Source of the DNA: CAYNXB01 sp964401045
GTDB lineage: Bacteria > Pseudomonadota > Alphaproteobacteria > Sphingomonadales > Sphingomonadaceae
Length of the DNA: 62,514 bases
Direction: 5' to 3'
Assembly: GCA_964401045.1 (NCBI GenBank)
Contig: CAYNXB010000010.1
Span: 1-62,514 of the forward strand
Each line of letters opens with the position of its first letter. The stretch's first letter is position 1. The notes below the pieces were generated by a model. The model saw only the letters and a program-made list of their open reading frames with translations, had not been told where the DNA came from and made no database searches. Below are positions 17,608 to 26,559 of this stretch, piece by piece. A program made the position numbers and the translations under genes.

Positions 17608-18327
17608 TCAGGCTTCCAACGCCTTGCGCCGCAACCGCGCTTCCGCCTGGGCGTCCGCGAGCAGCGCGCGCATCCGCGCCAGTACCACCCCCGCGAACAA
17701 CAAGGTGAACCCGAGCGTTGCGGCAAGCAGGCCCCACAGGAACGGCCCGGCCATCGCCGAGCCGCCGGTGGTCAGGCTTGGCGGTTGGTGGAGCGAGTTC
17801 CACCAGATCACCGAATAGTGGATGATCGGGATATTGACCGCACCGACCAGCCCGAAGATCGCCGCGATGCGGCTCGATCCCCCCTCGCGATCGAGGCTGC
17901 CGGCAAGTGCGATATAGCCGAAATAGAGGAACAGCAGCACCAGCATGCTGGTCAGGCGCCCATCCCATACCCACCATGTACCCCATGCCGGCCGACCCCA
18001 GATCGAGCCACTGGCGAGGCATACGAACGTGAACACCGCACCCGGCACCGCGACGCCGCGTGCCGCGATCGCCGCGAGCGGGTGGCGCCAGACGAGTTCG
18101 ACGAAGCTCGCCACCGCGATCCCGGTCCAGCCCGCCATGCCGAGCCAGGCGGTGGGCACGTGGATGAACAGGATGCGCACCGTCTCGCCCTGCAGCCGTT
18201 CGGCCGGGGCATAGCGCAGGCCGTAGACAAGCGCCGCAGCGGCCAGCAGCAGGCCAGCCGCCAGCAGCACCGGGGTGAGCGGACGAGCGAGCTTCAGAAA
18301 GCGGGTGGGATTAGCGTAGGCATGCAT
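17608..18327 (-). CDS. ccmC: Heme exporter/handling protein CcmC
   Basis: A 239-aa protein with six membrane spans and the WWD motif WGTWWVWDGRLTSMLVLL. CcmC loads heme onto CcmE. The ATG at 18327 (MHAYANPTRFLKLARP) is preferred over the in-frame GTG at 18345, which adds six atypical residues; neither has a clear ribosome binding site. It is the first gene of the ccm operon. The ABC partners ccmA and ccmB, usually just before it, are not in the window. Confidence 0.94.
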   Translation of the reverse strand: MHAYANPTRFLKLARPLTPVLLAAGLLLAAAALVYGLRYAPAERLQGETVRILFIHVPTAWLGMAGWTGIAVASFVELVWRHPLAAIAARGVAVPGAVFTFVCLASGSIWGRPAWGTWWVWDGRLTSMLVLLFLYFGYIALAGSLDREGGSSRIAAIFGLVGAVNIPIIHYSVIWWNSLHQPPSLTTGGSAMAGPFLWGLLAATLGFTLLFAGVVLARMRALLADAQAEARLRRKALEA

Positions 18328-18430
18328 GGCGTTTAGGGCGTGCACGCTTTGGCAGGGGCCGAACCCGGGAGCAAGCGTCCTGGCGTTTCGATCCTGACAG
18401 TTCGGCGCAACCGAACGGGAGGATTGGCAG

Positions 18431-19495
18431 TCACCGCCCGATCAACCGCCCCGCCATCGCATCCGCGACGACATCGGCGCTCCGCCCGCTCGCATCGCTC
18501 TCGCGCCAGATCGCTTCCAGCCGCTCGGGAATCTGCGTGATCCGCGCGCGCACCTCGTCGATCTCGCATGGCGCGCCCTTCCGGCTTGCCAGGTATTCGA
18601 GGCTAACGTTGATGATCCCGCCGGCATTGATCACGTAGTCGGGCGCATAGAGGATGTCGCGCTGGGCCAGCATCGCCCCGTGCTCGGGCGACTTCAGCTG
18701 GTTGTTTGCCCCTCCGGCGACAATCGCGCAGTCGAGCCGGGCCACACCCGCTTCGTCGAGGATCGCGCCGAGCGCGTTTGGGCTGAAAACGTCGCAAGCG
18801 GTCGACATAACCGAATCCGACGCGGCATGCTCCGCCCCAAGCTCGCGCGCGAGCGTTTCGGCGCGCGCCTCATCGATGTCCGCCAGCACGAGCCGCGCGC
18901 CGTCCTTCGCCAGTAGCCGGGCGACTCCGCCGCCCACGCTGCCGCAGCCCTGTACTGCCACGCGCACGCCCTTGAGCGAATCCGCGCCCAGCTTGTGCGC
19001 CACCGCCGCCTTGATCCCGAGGTAGATGCCGAGCGCGGTAAACGGCCCCGGATCGCCGCCCGCATCCCCCGCTGCAGCCGGCAGACCGCAGACGTGCTGC
19101 GTCTCGCGCGAGATCGCGACCATGTCCGGCTCGCTCATCCCCACGTCCTCGGCGGTAACGTAACGACCGCCCAGCGACTCGATCGCGCGGCCGAATGCGG
19201 CGAGCATTTCCGGTGTCTTGCGCTTGTCAGCGTCGGCAAGAATCACCGCCTTGCCGCCGCCCATCGGCAGGCCGGCCATTGCGTTCTTGTAGCTCATGCC
19301 GCGCGATAGCCGCAGCGCATCGCGCATCGCGTCGCTGCCTGCGGGATAATGCCAGAAGCGCGTCCCGCCCGCCGCCGGGCCGAGGTGGCTGGAGTGGATG
19401 GCGACAATTGCGGTCAGGCCGGAGGGCCGGTCACGCACTAGCTCGACCAGCTCGTGATCCTCGAAATCGGGTTCTTGCCAGAATGCCGCCGCCAT
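18431..19495 (-). CDS. Glu/Leu/Phe/Val dehydrogenase
   Basis: A 354-aa NAD(P)-dependent amino-acid dehydrogenase. The catalytic lysine region reads GLPMGGGKAVI (K82), the coenzyme domain has VQGCGSVGGGVARLL, and CDVFSPNALGAILD and VAGGANNQL follow. The length and pattern are nearest to leucine dehydrogenase, which oxidatively deaminates branched-chain amino acids. A single gene with its own promoter region toward tRNA-His. Confidence 0.9.
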   Translation of the reverse strand: MAAAFWQEPDFEDHELVELVRDRPSGLTAIVAIHSSHLGPAAGGTRFWHYPAGSDAMRDALRLSRGMSYKNAMAGLPMGGGKAVILADADKRKTPEMLAAFGRAIESLGGRYVTAEDVGMSEPDMVAISRETQHVCGLPAAAGDAGGDPGPFTALGIYLGIKAAVAHKLGADSLKGVRVAVQGCGSVGGGVARLLAKDGARLVLADIDEARAETLARELGAEHAASDSVMSTACDVFSPNALGAILDEAGVARLDCAIVAGGANNQLKSPEHGAMLAQRDILYAPDYVINAGGIINVSLEYLASRKGAPCEIDEVRARITQIPERLEAIWRESDASGRSADVVADAMAGRLIGR

Positions 19496-19546
19496 TGTGC
19501 CCCGCTAAAAAATGATCTTCGCCAAGTAGCAGGGACGGCTGAGAAA

Positions 19547-19624
19547 TGGGGCGACTGACGGGGTTTGAACCCGCGACCTCCGGTACCACAAACCGGCGCT
19601 CTAACCAACTGAGCTACAGTCGCC
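19547..19624 (-). tRNA. tRNA-His (GTG)
   Basis: On the minus strand a full cloverleaf can be drawn: acceptor GCGACTG/CAGTCGC with the extra G-1 opposite C73 that marks tRNA-His, D arm AGCTCAGTTGGTTAGAGC, anticodon stem CCGGT/ACCGG around a loop with anticodon GTG, T arm GCGGGTTCAAACCCCG, and an encoded CCA at 19549-19547. Confidence 0.96.
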
Positions 19625-19827
19625 GTAAGCCAGCACGGCTGCCAAGAGGCGTGCTGTTAGGCCGCCGCGCCAGCCGGTCAAGCGACGATCGGCGCGGGAG
19701 CGCGCCTGTTGCATAAGGCATGCGCCAAGCAAAGGAAAAACTGCGCTCGCCCGCAGCCGACGCAACAATATTACGGACGCTGGCCGACGGTTGCGCAGTC
19801 TGCGCCGGAAGCTATCACTCGCCCGTC

Positions 19828-20472
19828 ATGGCCAGCCTCGCGACTCCGGGATCGACCAGCATCGAGCTTCTCAAGCGGCACCCCGGCGTGCGGCAGGTCC
19901 CCTCGCCCAGGATCGAGATGATTACCATTCCCGGCTTCGTTCCGAGGGAGCTGTGCGAGGAACTGATGCGGCTGATAGACACCAACCGCCGCCCTTCGAC
20001 CATCGCCGACCCCAACGGCGACAACTACTTCCGCACCAGCGAGACCTGCGACCTCGATCCCGACGATTCGGCGGTGCAGCAGCTCGAGCGGCTGCTGTTC
20101 GAATTGAATGGCATCGATCCCGCGCACGGCGAGCCGGTGCAAGGCCAGCGCTACGAAGCCGGCCAGGAGTTCAAGCAGCACACCGACTACTTCGAGCCGG
20201 ACGGGCAGGACTTCGAGAAATACTGCAGCGTCGCGGGCAACCGCACCTGGACCTTCATGGCGTACCTCAACGATGTCGACGCCGGCGGCGCCACGCGGTT
20301 CAAGGTGGTGAACAAGATGTTCCAGCCACAGCAGGGCCGACTCGTCGGGTGGAACAACCACCGGCCCGACGGCAGCCTGAACGCCGCGACGCTCCACCAC
20401 GCGATGAAGGTGCGCAAGGGGCTCAAGTACGTGATCACCAAGTGGTACCGCGAGCGGCCATGGGGGTGGTAA
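19828..20472 (+). CDS. 2-oxoglutarate/Fe(II) oxygenase, prolyl-4-hydroxylase-like
   Basis: A 214-aa enzyme with the double-stranded beta-helix ligands of P4H: H118 and D120 in QHTDYF, the distal histidine in LHHAMKVRKGLKY (H190/H191) and the 2-oxoglutarate-binding lysine after it. It probably hydroxylates proline in a protein, or another amide substrate. The frame is also open from an ATG at 19720, but those 36 residues look non-family; both starts lack a good ribosome binding site. The next gene overlaps by 13 bases, suggesting coupling. Confidence 0.85.
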   Translation: MASLATPGSTSIELLKRHPGVRQVPSPRIEMITIPGFVPRELCEELMRLIDTNRRPSTIADPNGDNYFRTSETCDLDPDDSAVQQLERLLFELNGIDPAHGEPVQGQRYEAGQEFKQHTDYFEPDGQDFEKYCSVAGNRTWTFMAYLNDVDAGGATRFKVVNKMFQPQQGRLVGWNNHRPDGSLNAATLHHAMKVRKGLKYVITKWYRERPWGW

Positions 20473-20888
20473 GCGCCGGACGGCATGGGGCAAGCTGCCA
20501 TTGCGGCGCGGTGCGGTTCACGGTGAACCTGCCCGAGAGCCGATACGCGCGGCGCTGCAATTGCTCGATCTGCGCGATGAAGGGCGTCGTCATGATCGAC
20601 GTCCCGCTTGCCGACCTTACCGTGACCCAGGGGGAGGAGCTGCTGGCGCTCTACACCTTCAACACCGGCGAGGCGAAGCACCGCTTCTGTTCGAAGTGCG
20701 GCATCCACTGCTTCCACCAAACCCGCTCGGAACCCGACAAGTTCGGCATCAACGTGGCCTGCCTGGATGGAATCAGCCCCTACGATTTCCCCGAAGTGCC
20801 GGTGTTCGACGGGCGGAACCACCCGAAGGACAACGGCGGCATCGGCCGCTATGCGGGGGTGATTCGCTTCGACCCCGGGGAAGACTAG
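20460..20888 (+). CDS. GFA (glutathione-dependent formaldehyde-activating-like) family protein
   Basis: A 142-aa zinc-binding protein with the three cysteine groups of the GFA fold: CHCGAVRF, CNCSICAMKG and CSKCGIHCFHQ. Family members bind glutathione adducts, but most have no tested function. Possible starts are the ATG at 20460 or GTG at 20466, both inside the end of the hydroxylase gene. Confidence 0.87.
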   Translation: MGVVSAGRHGASCHCGAVRFTVNLPESRYARRCNCSICAMKGVVMIDVPLADLTVTQGEELLALYTFNTGEAKHRFCSKCGIHCFHQTRSEPDKFGINVACLDGISPYDFPEVPVFDGRNHPKDNGGIGRYAGVIRFDPGED

Positions 20889-20897
20889 ACGAAGAAA

Positions 20898-20921
20898 GGG
20901 CGGCCCAGCGGGACCGCCCTC
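20898..20921 (-). terminator. Hairpin terminator after rpmE
   Basis: AGGGCGG (20898-20904) pairs with CCGCCCT (20915-20921). On the minus strand it is followed by TTCTTCG, so it most likely ends rpmE transcription; it also lies just beyond the converging GFA gene. Confidence 0.65.
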
Positions 20922-20948
20922 GCATCAAGCTCCGATGTCTTGCGGCGC

Positions 20949-21176
20949 TTAGTTCTTCTTCAGGGTCAGCCCGCCGAAGCGCTTGTTGAACTGGGCGACG
21001 CGGCCACCATCCTGCAGACGCTGCGGACCGCCAGTCCACGCCGGGTGGCTGGTCGGATCGATCTCGAGGTTCATCGTGTCGCCTTCCTTGCCCCAGGTGG
21101 AGCGAGTCTCAAACACGGTGCCGTCGGTCATCTGCACCTTGATCATGTGGTAGTCGGGATGGGTATCGGCCTTCAT
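20949..21176 (-). CDS. rpmE: 50S ribosomal protein L31
   Basis: A 75-aa protein starting MKADTHPDYHMIKVQMTDGT, with STWGKEGDTMNLEIDPTSHPAWTGG, the usual L31 pattern. It lacks the CxxC zinc pairs of type-A L31, so it is the zinc-independent form common in Alphaproteobacteria. The ATG at 21176 is the only start giving this N-terminus. Confidence 0.95.
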   Translation of the reverse strand: MKADTHPDYHMIKVQMTDGTVFETRSTWGKEGDTMNLEIDPTSHPAWTGGPQRLQDGGRVAQFNKRFGGLTLKKN

Positions 21177-21388
21177 GGCGAAGTCTGTCCTTTTGCGTGT
21201 GACCGGTTCCGACCGGCCAGCAATTCGGGAAGCGGCGCGCCTAATTCGGTTTGCCTCTAAATGCAACTATCTCTGTCGAGCGGACCTTGACCGCTGGGTC
21301 CACAAGCCGAACGGACGCCCGGCGCGACGCGAGCGTAGCTCGCCGAGAGCGAGCATATCGCACGCGCGCGGATGCCCGTGCGGAAAAA

Positions 21389-21850
21389 TCAAGCAGGGGG
21401 ATCGGCGATCATGGCGGTGAATTCAACCTCGCAGGTGGTCTTGCCCTCGACGCTCGCAACACCGCGGAACTTGTACACCCGGCTGCGCTTCTGGATGAAC
21501 TCGACATGCAGGTCCAGCAGGCAGCCCGGCGTGACCATGGACCGGAACTTGGCGTTCTCGATGCCCATGAAATAGACGAGCTTGCCCGTCCCGGCGAGTT
21601 CGAGCGTCTCGATACCGAGGATCGCGGCAGCCTGCGCCATCGCCTCGATCTGGAGTACACCCGGCATCACCGGCTGACTCGGGAAATGGCCCTGGAAGTA
21701 CTGCTCGTTGAACGAGACCGCTTTCACCGCATGGATCCGCTCGCCCAGCTCGATGCTGGCGACGCGGTCCACCAGCAGCAGCGGATAGCGGTGCGGCAGG
21801 GCGGCAAGTATCTTGCCGATATCGTAGGCCGTAGCCCCGGCTTCACTCAT
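21389..21850 (-). CDS. fabZ: 3-hydroxyacyl-ACP dehydratase FabZ
   Basis: A 153-aa hot-dog enzyme of fatty acid synthesis: LPHRYPLLLVDRV, the catalytic histidine H55 in GHFPSQPVMPGV and E69 in LQIEAMAQ. It ends the leftward bamA-skp-fabZ series. In LPS-producing bacteria lpxD precedes and lpxA follows fabZ; here skp and rpmE flank it. Downstream, 21329-21343 holds a short GCGAGC-GTA-GCTCGC hairpin without a T run. Confidence 0.96.
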   Translation of the reverse strand: MSEAGATAYDIGKILAALPHRYPLLLVDRVASIELGERIHAVKAVSFNEQYFQGHFPSQPVMPGVLQIEAMAQAAAILGIETLELAGTGKLVYFMGIENAKFRSMVTPGCLLDLHVEFIQKRSRVYKFRGVASVEGKTTCEVEFTAMIADPPA

Positions 21851-21875
21851 GCGCCCTGCCCCCGAAACGATCGGT

Positions 21876-22568
21876 TTAGCGGCCCGAAGGCTGCGCCGGC
21901 GCCGCGGCGGCCGGAGCCTGCTGGCCGGCTGCGGCCTGCTGCTGTTGCTGCGCTGCCTGCTGTTCGCGCAGCTCGCGCGGCAGCCAGCCCTGCGGCGGGA
22001 CGAGCTGGGCGCTCGGCAGCAGGGTGTTGAGCTGGTCGAGCACGTCCTGGTTCAGGTTGTAGGCCGCGTCGGCGTAGAGAATGTTGTCTGGCGAAACGAC
22101 CAGCGTCACCGCCTTCTTCTTCGCGGCGTTCTCGATCGCAGTCGGCAGCTTGTCGCTGAGCTGCTCCTGAACGTAGGCCTGGCTCAGGGCCACCGGCGCG
22201 AGGATCTGCTGCAGCTCACGGTTGCCGTCCTGCTCGCGCTGCTGGATCGTCGCGGCCTGCTGCTGCAGCGATTGCTGGTTCGGGTTGGCGGCCGCGCGGT
22301 CGGCGTTGAACTTGTCGACCAGCGGCTTGAGCTGGTTCTGCAGCTCGGTGCGTTTGGCGTTGGCCGTATCGTACTGCGCCTTGTAGGTCGTCGGGCGCTG
22401 TTGCTCGGCGGTCTTGTAGGCGTTCGAATTGGCGATCACCGCCGGAACGTTGACCACTCCGATGCCTTTCACCGCTTGCGCGGCGACTGGGGTCGAGACG
22501 AGCGCGGCCGGAGCGGCCACGGCGAGAGCGAGAGCGGCGCTGAACGCCGGGATGAGCGTGCGTTTCAT
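21876..22568 (-). CDS. Periplasmic chaperone OmpH/Skp
   Basis: A 230-aa secreted protein with a signal peptide (residues 1-31, ending VAAQA), a long helical region rich in Gln/Lys (AEQQRPTTYKAQYDTANAKR...) typical of the OmpH/Skp tentacles, and an extra Gln/Ala/Pro-rich C-terminal tail of about 30 residues. It carries outer-membrane proteins to BamA. Its ATG overlaps the bamA stop by one base (TGATG). Confidence 0.9.
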   Translation of the reverse strand: MKRTLIPAFSAALALAVAAPAALVSTPVAAQAVKGIGVVNVPAVIANSNAYKTAEQQRPTTYKAQYDTANAKRTELQNQLKPLVDKFNADRAAANPNQQSLQQQAATIQQREQDGNRELQQILAPVALSQAYVQEQLSDKLPTAIENAAKKKAVTLVVSPDNILYADAAYNLNQDVLDQLNTLLPSAQLVPPQGWLPRELREQQAAQQQQQAAAGQQAPAAAAPAQPSGR

Positions 22569-25270
22569 CAGAATTGAGTTCCTACGTTGAAAGTGATGAG
22601 CTTGGTATCGTCGCCTTCGGCCTTGATAAGCGCCTTGGCGACGTCGATCCGGAATGGACCGAACGGAGAGTTCCAGTTGACGCCGAAGCCGACCGAGACG
22701 CGCGGCTTTGGCGTATCACCGACGAAGATCTCCTTGAACGGCGGGATCGTGCGGCCGAGCGGCTGGTTGGCCACGTTGTCCTCGCCGATCGGTGACGTGG
22801 TGACGGAGTCGTCGCCCGGAACGCCGGGATCGTTGTAGTCGAGGTAAAGCGCACGGCCCTCGGCATCGCGGGTGGCGATGAAGATACCGTCGGGGAACGT
22901 GTCGTCACCGCCCTGGAGCGTCGGGCGGTTTACGTCGAACACCGCGCCGGCATCGACAAAGATCGACGGACGCAGACCGAGTTCTCGCGCGCCGCTGCCG
23001 AGCGGAATCTCGATTTCGGCGCGAGCCTGGTAGTAAGCGTTGCCGCCCAGCGCATCGTCGGTCACCTGATCGCGCGCCGTGACGACCACCGGATCGCCGT
23101 TCTCGCCCGCGATGATCGGCTGGCGGATCACGCGCGGGCCGATACCGCGAATGTCGAACCCGCGGATCTGCGGCTCACCCAGGAAGAAGCGGTCGGTCAG
23201 GCGCACAGCCTGGCCCAGGCCCTTGATGTAGCCGCCCTCGCCCGAAAGCGAGAAGATGAAGTTGCTGCCGAGGTTCCAGTATTGCGCCGCATTCGCCCGC
23301 GCCCGGACATAGCGGACTTCACCGCCCAGGCCGGCGACATCGACGCTGGTGCTCCAGGTCTTGCCGCGCGTTGGGCGGGTGTAGTTGTCGAGGTCGCGGT
23401 AGGCGAGCGAGAATCCGATGATCGAGCTGAGCCGCTGGCCGATCGCTTCGCACAAATAGCGGCCGGCAAGCAGCGGCTCGCAAGTCCGTACGCCGTCACC
23501 GTCGAAGTCGCCGAAGTAGAGCGATTCGTCGAGCGTCACGTCGTCGTAATTGAGCGTGTAGCGGCCAACCACCGAGAGATACTCGGTCAGCGGTACGCCC
23601 GCGCGCAGCTGGAAGCCGGTGGTGCCTTGCTTGAACGTCGTGTTGCGGTCGTTGTTGGTATAGTTCCAGTTGCTGTAGTCGCGCCGGTAGATATCGATGC
23701 CGGCCGAGATGTTCTTGTCCCACAGGTTCGGTTCGGTGAAGCTGACCGTGGCGCTGCGCGAGTAGCGCGAATAGTTGATGCTGGTGCCGAACGTCTGGCC
23801 CCGCCCGCGGAAGTTCCGCTGCCGGATCGAGCCCTGGAGGATGAAGTTCTCGAGGCTCGAGAAACCGGCCGAAAGCTGCAGTTCGCCGGTCGCCTGCTCC
23901 TGGACATTGGCTTCGAGCACGATGCGGTCGGGCGCGCTGCCCGGCACCTGGTTGATCTCGAAGTTTTCCTGGAAATAGCCGAGCGAGTTGATGCGCGCGG
24001 TTGAGCGCTTGACCGCCAGACTGTTGAACGCGTCGCCTTCGAGGATGCGGAACTCGCGCCGGACAACCTTGTCCTGGGTCAGGGTGTTGCCGTTGACGTC
24101 GAGCCGCTCGACATAGACGCGCGGCGCCTCGTTAAGCACGAAGGTGACGTTCATCGTCCGGTCGTCGCGGTTGCGCTGGAACTGGGGCGCGATGTCCGCG
24201 AAGGCATAGCCGAACGTGCCGGCGGTCTCGGTCAGCTGCTCGACCGTGTCCTCGACCATCTTGGCGTTGTACCAGTCACCGGTCTTCATCGGCAGGTTCT
24301 TGGTCAGGCGCTCGGAATCGAAGTCGCGGATCTGGCTGTCGACCGACACGTTGCCGAACTTGTAGCGATCGCCTTCTTCCACCACGTAGGTGATGATGAA
24401 GTCTTTCTTGTCCGGCGTTAGTTCGGCCACCGCCGAGACGACGCGGAAGTCGGCATAGCCCTGTGTGAGGTAGAACTGGCGCAGCTTCTGCTGGTCGAAC
24501 GCGAGCCGATCGGGGTCGTAGCTGGTCGACGAGCTGAAGATCCGCATCAGACCGGTCTCCTTGGTGACCATCTGATCCTTGACTTCACCATCGGAGAACT
24601 TCTCGTTGCCGATGATATTGATCTGCTGGACCTTGGACTTCGGCCCTTCGCTGATCTCGAAGATGATATCGACGCGGTTCTGCGGCAGCTGCACCATCTT
24701 CGGCTCGACGGTCGCGGCGAAGCGGCCCTGGCGCTTGTACAGCTCGATGATGCGGGCGACGTCGGCGCGGACCTTGGAGCGGGTGAATATCTGACGGGGG
24801 GCGAGCTTGATCTCGGGCGTGATCTTGTCGCTCTTGATGCGTTTGTTGCCCTCAAGCACGATCCGGTTGATCACCGGATTTTCCTGCACAGTGATGGTCA
24901 CGTTGCCGGCGCTGTTGCTGATCTGGACATCCGAGAACAGCTCGGTTGCGTAGAGATCCTTGAGCGCCTGGTCCGCGAGCGACTGGGTGTAGGTCTGCCC
25001 GGCGCGCATGTTGATGTAGCTGAGGATCGTGTTCGGCTCGAGCCGCTGCGAGCCGGCGACGCCGATCGTGCGAATTGTATCCTGCGCGGGCGCCGGCGAC
25101 GCAGCGGGCGTCGGCGCCGGGGTTGCCGCCGCCGCAGGAGCGGCCGGCTGTGGCGCCCCACCAGCGGCTTGCGCCAGCACGACGGAAGGCGAAACCAGCA
25201 TCGTTCCGCTCAGCAGCAGCGCGGGCCAGACAGTCGTGCGCCGGCACCAAGCGCCACCGGTAGAAGCCAT
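22568..25270 (-). CDS. bamA: Outer-membrane assembly factor BamA
   Basis: A 900-aa Omp85 protein: signal peptide (to about residue 33), a short Ala/Pro stretch, five POTRA repeats, and a C-terminal barrel with the lid-lock motif IRGFDIRG and a terminal phenylalanine (NVGTQF). It inserts beta-barrel proteins into the outer membrane. The ATG at 25270 starts the signal peptide; the upstream open frame (to 25396) is not coding-like. It follows rseP with a 170-base gap that probably has its own promoter; nothing more specific was seen in that gap. Confidence 0.96.
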   Translation of the reverse strand: MASTGGAWCRRTTVWPALLLSGTMLVSPSVVLAQAAGGAPQPAAPAAAATPAPTPAASPAPAQDTIRTIGVAGSQRLEPNTILSYINMRAGQTYTQSLADQALKDLYATELFSDVQISNSAGNVTITVQENPVINRIVLEGNKRIKSDKITPEIKLAPRQIFTRSKVRADVARIIELYKRQGRFAATVEPKMVQLPQNRVDIIFEISEGPKSKVQQINIIGNEKFSDGEVKDQMVTKETGLMRIFSSSTSYDPDRLAFDQQKLRQFYLTQGYADFRVVSAVAELTPDKKDFIITYVVEEGDRYKFGNVSVDSQIRDFDSERLTKNLPMKTGDWYNAKMVEDTVEQLTETAGTFGYAFADIAPQFQRNRDDRTMNVTFVLNEAPRVYVERLDVNGNTLTQDKVVRREFRILEGDAFNSLAVKRSTARINSLGYFQENFEINQVPGSAPDRIVLEANVQEQATGELQLSAGFSSLENFILQGSIRQRNFRGRGQTFGTSINYSRYSRSATVSFTEPNLWDKNISAGIDIYRRDYSNWNYTNNDRNTTFKQGTTGFQLRAGVPLTEYLSVVGRYTLNYDDVTLDESLYFGDFDGDGVRTCEPLLAGRYLCEAIGQRLSSIIGFSLAYRDLDNYTRPTRGKTWSTSVDVAGLGGEVRYVRARANAAQYWNLGSNFIFSLSGEGGYIKGLGQAVRLTDRFFLGEPQIRGFDIRGIGPRVIRQPIIAGENGDPVVVTARDQVTDDALGGNAYYQARAEIEIPLGSGARELGLRPSIFVDAGAVFDVNRPTLQGGDDTFPDGIFIATRDAEGRALYLDYNDPGVPGDDSVTTSPIGEDNVANQPLGRTIPPFKEIFVGDTPKPRVSVGFGVNWNSPFGPFRIDVAKALIKAEGDDTKLITFNVGTQF

Positions 25271-25440
25271 AGGCCTGAATTCCCGTCCAATCTTAGACAC
25301 GGCTGTCCCTAACTTGCCCCGCAGCGGCCAGGTTCGGCCCCATGGCGGGTGCTGCGGATTTCGACCGCCGCCCTCTGCCCGATGCGATGGCTGCAATCAA
25401 GGCGAAGGAAACGGCCTGCCGTGCGGTTCGTCCTGTTCAC

Positions 25441-26559
25441 TCAACCGCCGAACAGCGGCAGCGAAGCGATATCGTTGATCGTAACGAACAGCATCAGCGC
25501 GAGGACGAGCCCTATGCCGGTGCGGAACGCCCATTCCTGACTGCGTTGCCCAAGCGGCTTACGACGAACCGCCTCGGCCGCGTAAAACGCCAGGTGCCCA
25601 CCGTCGAGCGCAGGAATTGGCAACAGGTTGATGAATGCCAAGTTAATTGAGATCAGCGCAACGAACCCCACGAACGCCTGCGGCCCGAGGCTCAGTTGCT
25701 CACCTGAATACTTGGCAATCTTGAGCGGCCCGCCCAATTCCTGGACCGAACGGTTGCCGGTGATGATCTGGCCGATCCCGGTCGCCATCATCCGCACGAG
25801 ATCGGCGCTCTGTTCGACCGAGAGCGCCACGGCCTCGACCGGGCCGACCGGGACGATCCGCGGCTCGACCGCGAAGATGCCGATCCGCCCGACGCGCGAT
25901 TCGTTGCCGAACCCGTCACTCTCGACGCTACTGCCGATGCGGACGGGAACCATGAGCGTGCTGCCGCCGCGCTCGATTTCGAGCGCAATGCGCTTGCCCG
26001 GATACATCAGCACACGCTCGCCGATCTCAAGGAAGCTGTGGACCGGCTCGCCGTCGATAGCGATGATACGATCGCCCGCGCGGACTCCGGCATCGCGCGC
26101 GACCGACTGCTCGGCAAAGCGATCGACCACCGGTGGGGCTTCGACCCGGCCGTATGCGAGGTTGAACGCAGCGAATATCGCCAGCGCGATGACGAGGTTC
26201 GTGAGCGGCCCGGCGGCAACGATGATCGCGCGCTGCCAAAGCGGCCGGTAATGGAAGTTCTCGCGCCGTTCTTGCTCAGGCACCCGCGCCAGTGCCGCGC
26301 GGTCGGGCACGCTCGCCGGATTCATGTCGCCCGCGAACTGAACGTAACCGCCCAGCGGCAGCGCGGAGAGCTTCCAGCGCGTGCCGCGCCGGTCGGTGAA
26401 GCCCGCGAGTTCCTTGCCGAAGCCTACCGAGAACGCATCCGCCTTCACCCCGAACATACGGCCGGCCAGATAATGGCCAAGCTCGTGCAGGGTCACCAAT
26501 GGCCCCAGCACCAGCAAGAAGCCGACGATCCACATCCAGACGGGTACGCTCGCGCTCAC
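25441..26559 (-). CDS. rseP: Site-2 intramembrane zinc metalloprotease RseP
   Basis: A 372-aa membrane protease: HELGH with H25, E26 and H29 in the first span, a central PDZ domain (GVRAGDRIIAIDGEPVHSF), and the second catalytic motif in LLPIPALDGGHLAFY. It cleaves anti-sigma factors and signal peptides inside the membrane. The start is GTG at 26559, immediately after the dxr stop codon. Confidence 0.94.
   Translation of the reverse strand: MSASVPVWMWIVGFLLVLGPLVTLHELGHYLAGRMFGVKADAFSVGFGKELAGFTDRRGTRWKLSALPLGGYVQFAGDMNPASVPDRAALARVPEQERRENFHYRPLWQRAIIVAAGPLTNLVIALAIFAAFNLAYGRVEAPPVVDRFAEQSVARDAGVRAGDRIIAIDGEPVHSFLEIGERVLMYPGKRIALEIERGGSTLMVPVRIGSSVESDGFGNESRVGRIGIFAVEPRIVPVGPVEAVALSVEQSADLVRMMATGIGQIITGNRSVQELGGPLKIAKYSGEQLSLGPQAFVGFVALISINLAFINLLPIPALDGGHLAFYAAEAVRRKPLGQRSQEWAFRTGIGLVLALMLFVTINDIASLPLFGG

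Noticed and set aside
21329..21343. GCGAGC-GTA-GCTCGC hairpin after fabZ as a terminator
   Set aside because: Short stem and no T run; could be chance in GC-rich DNA.
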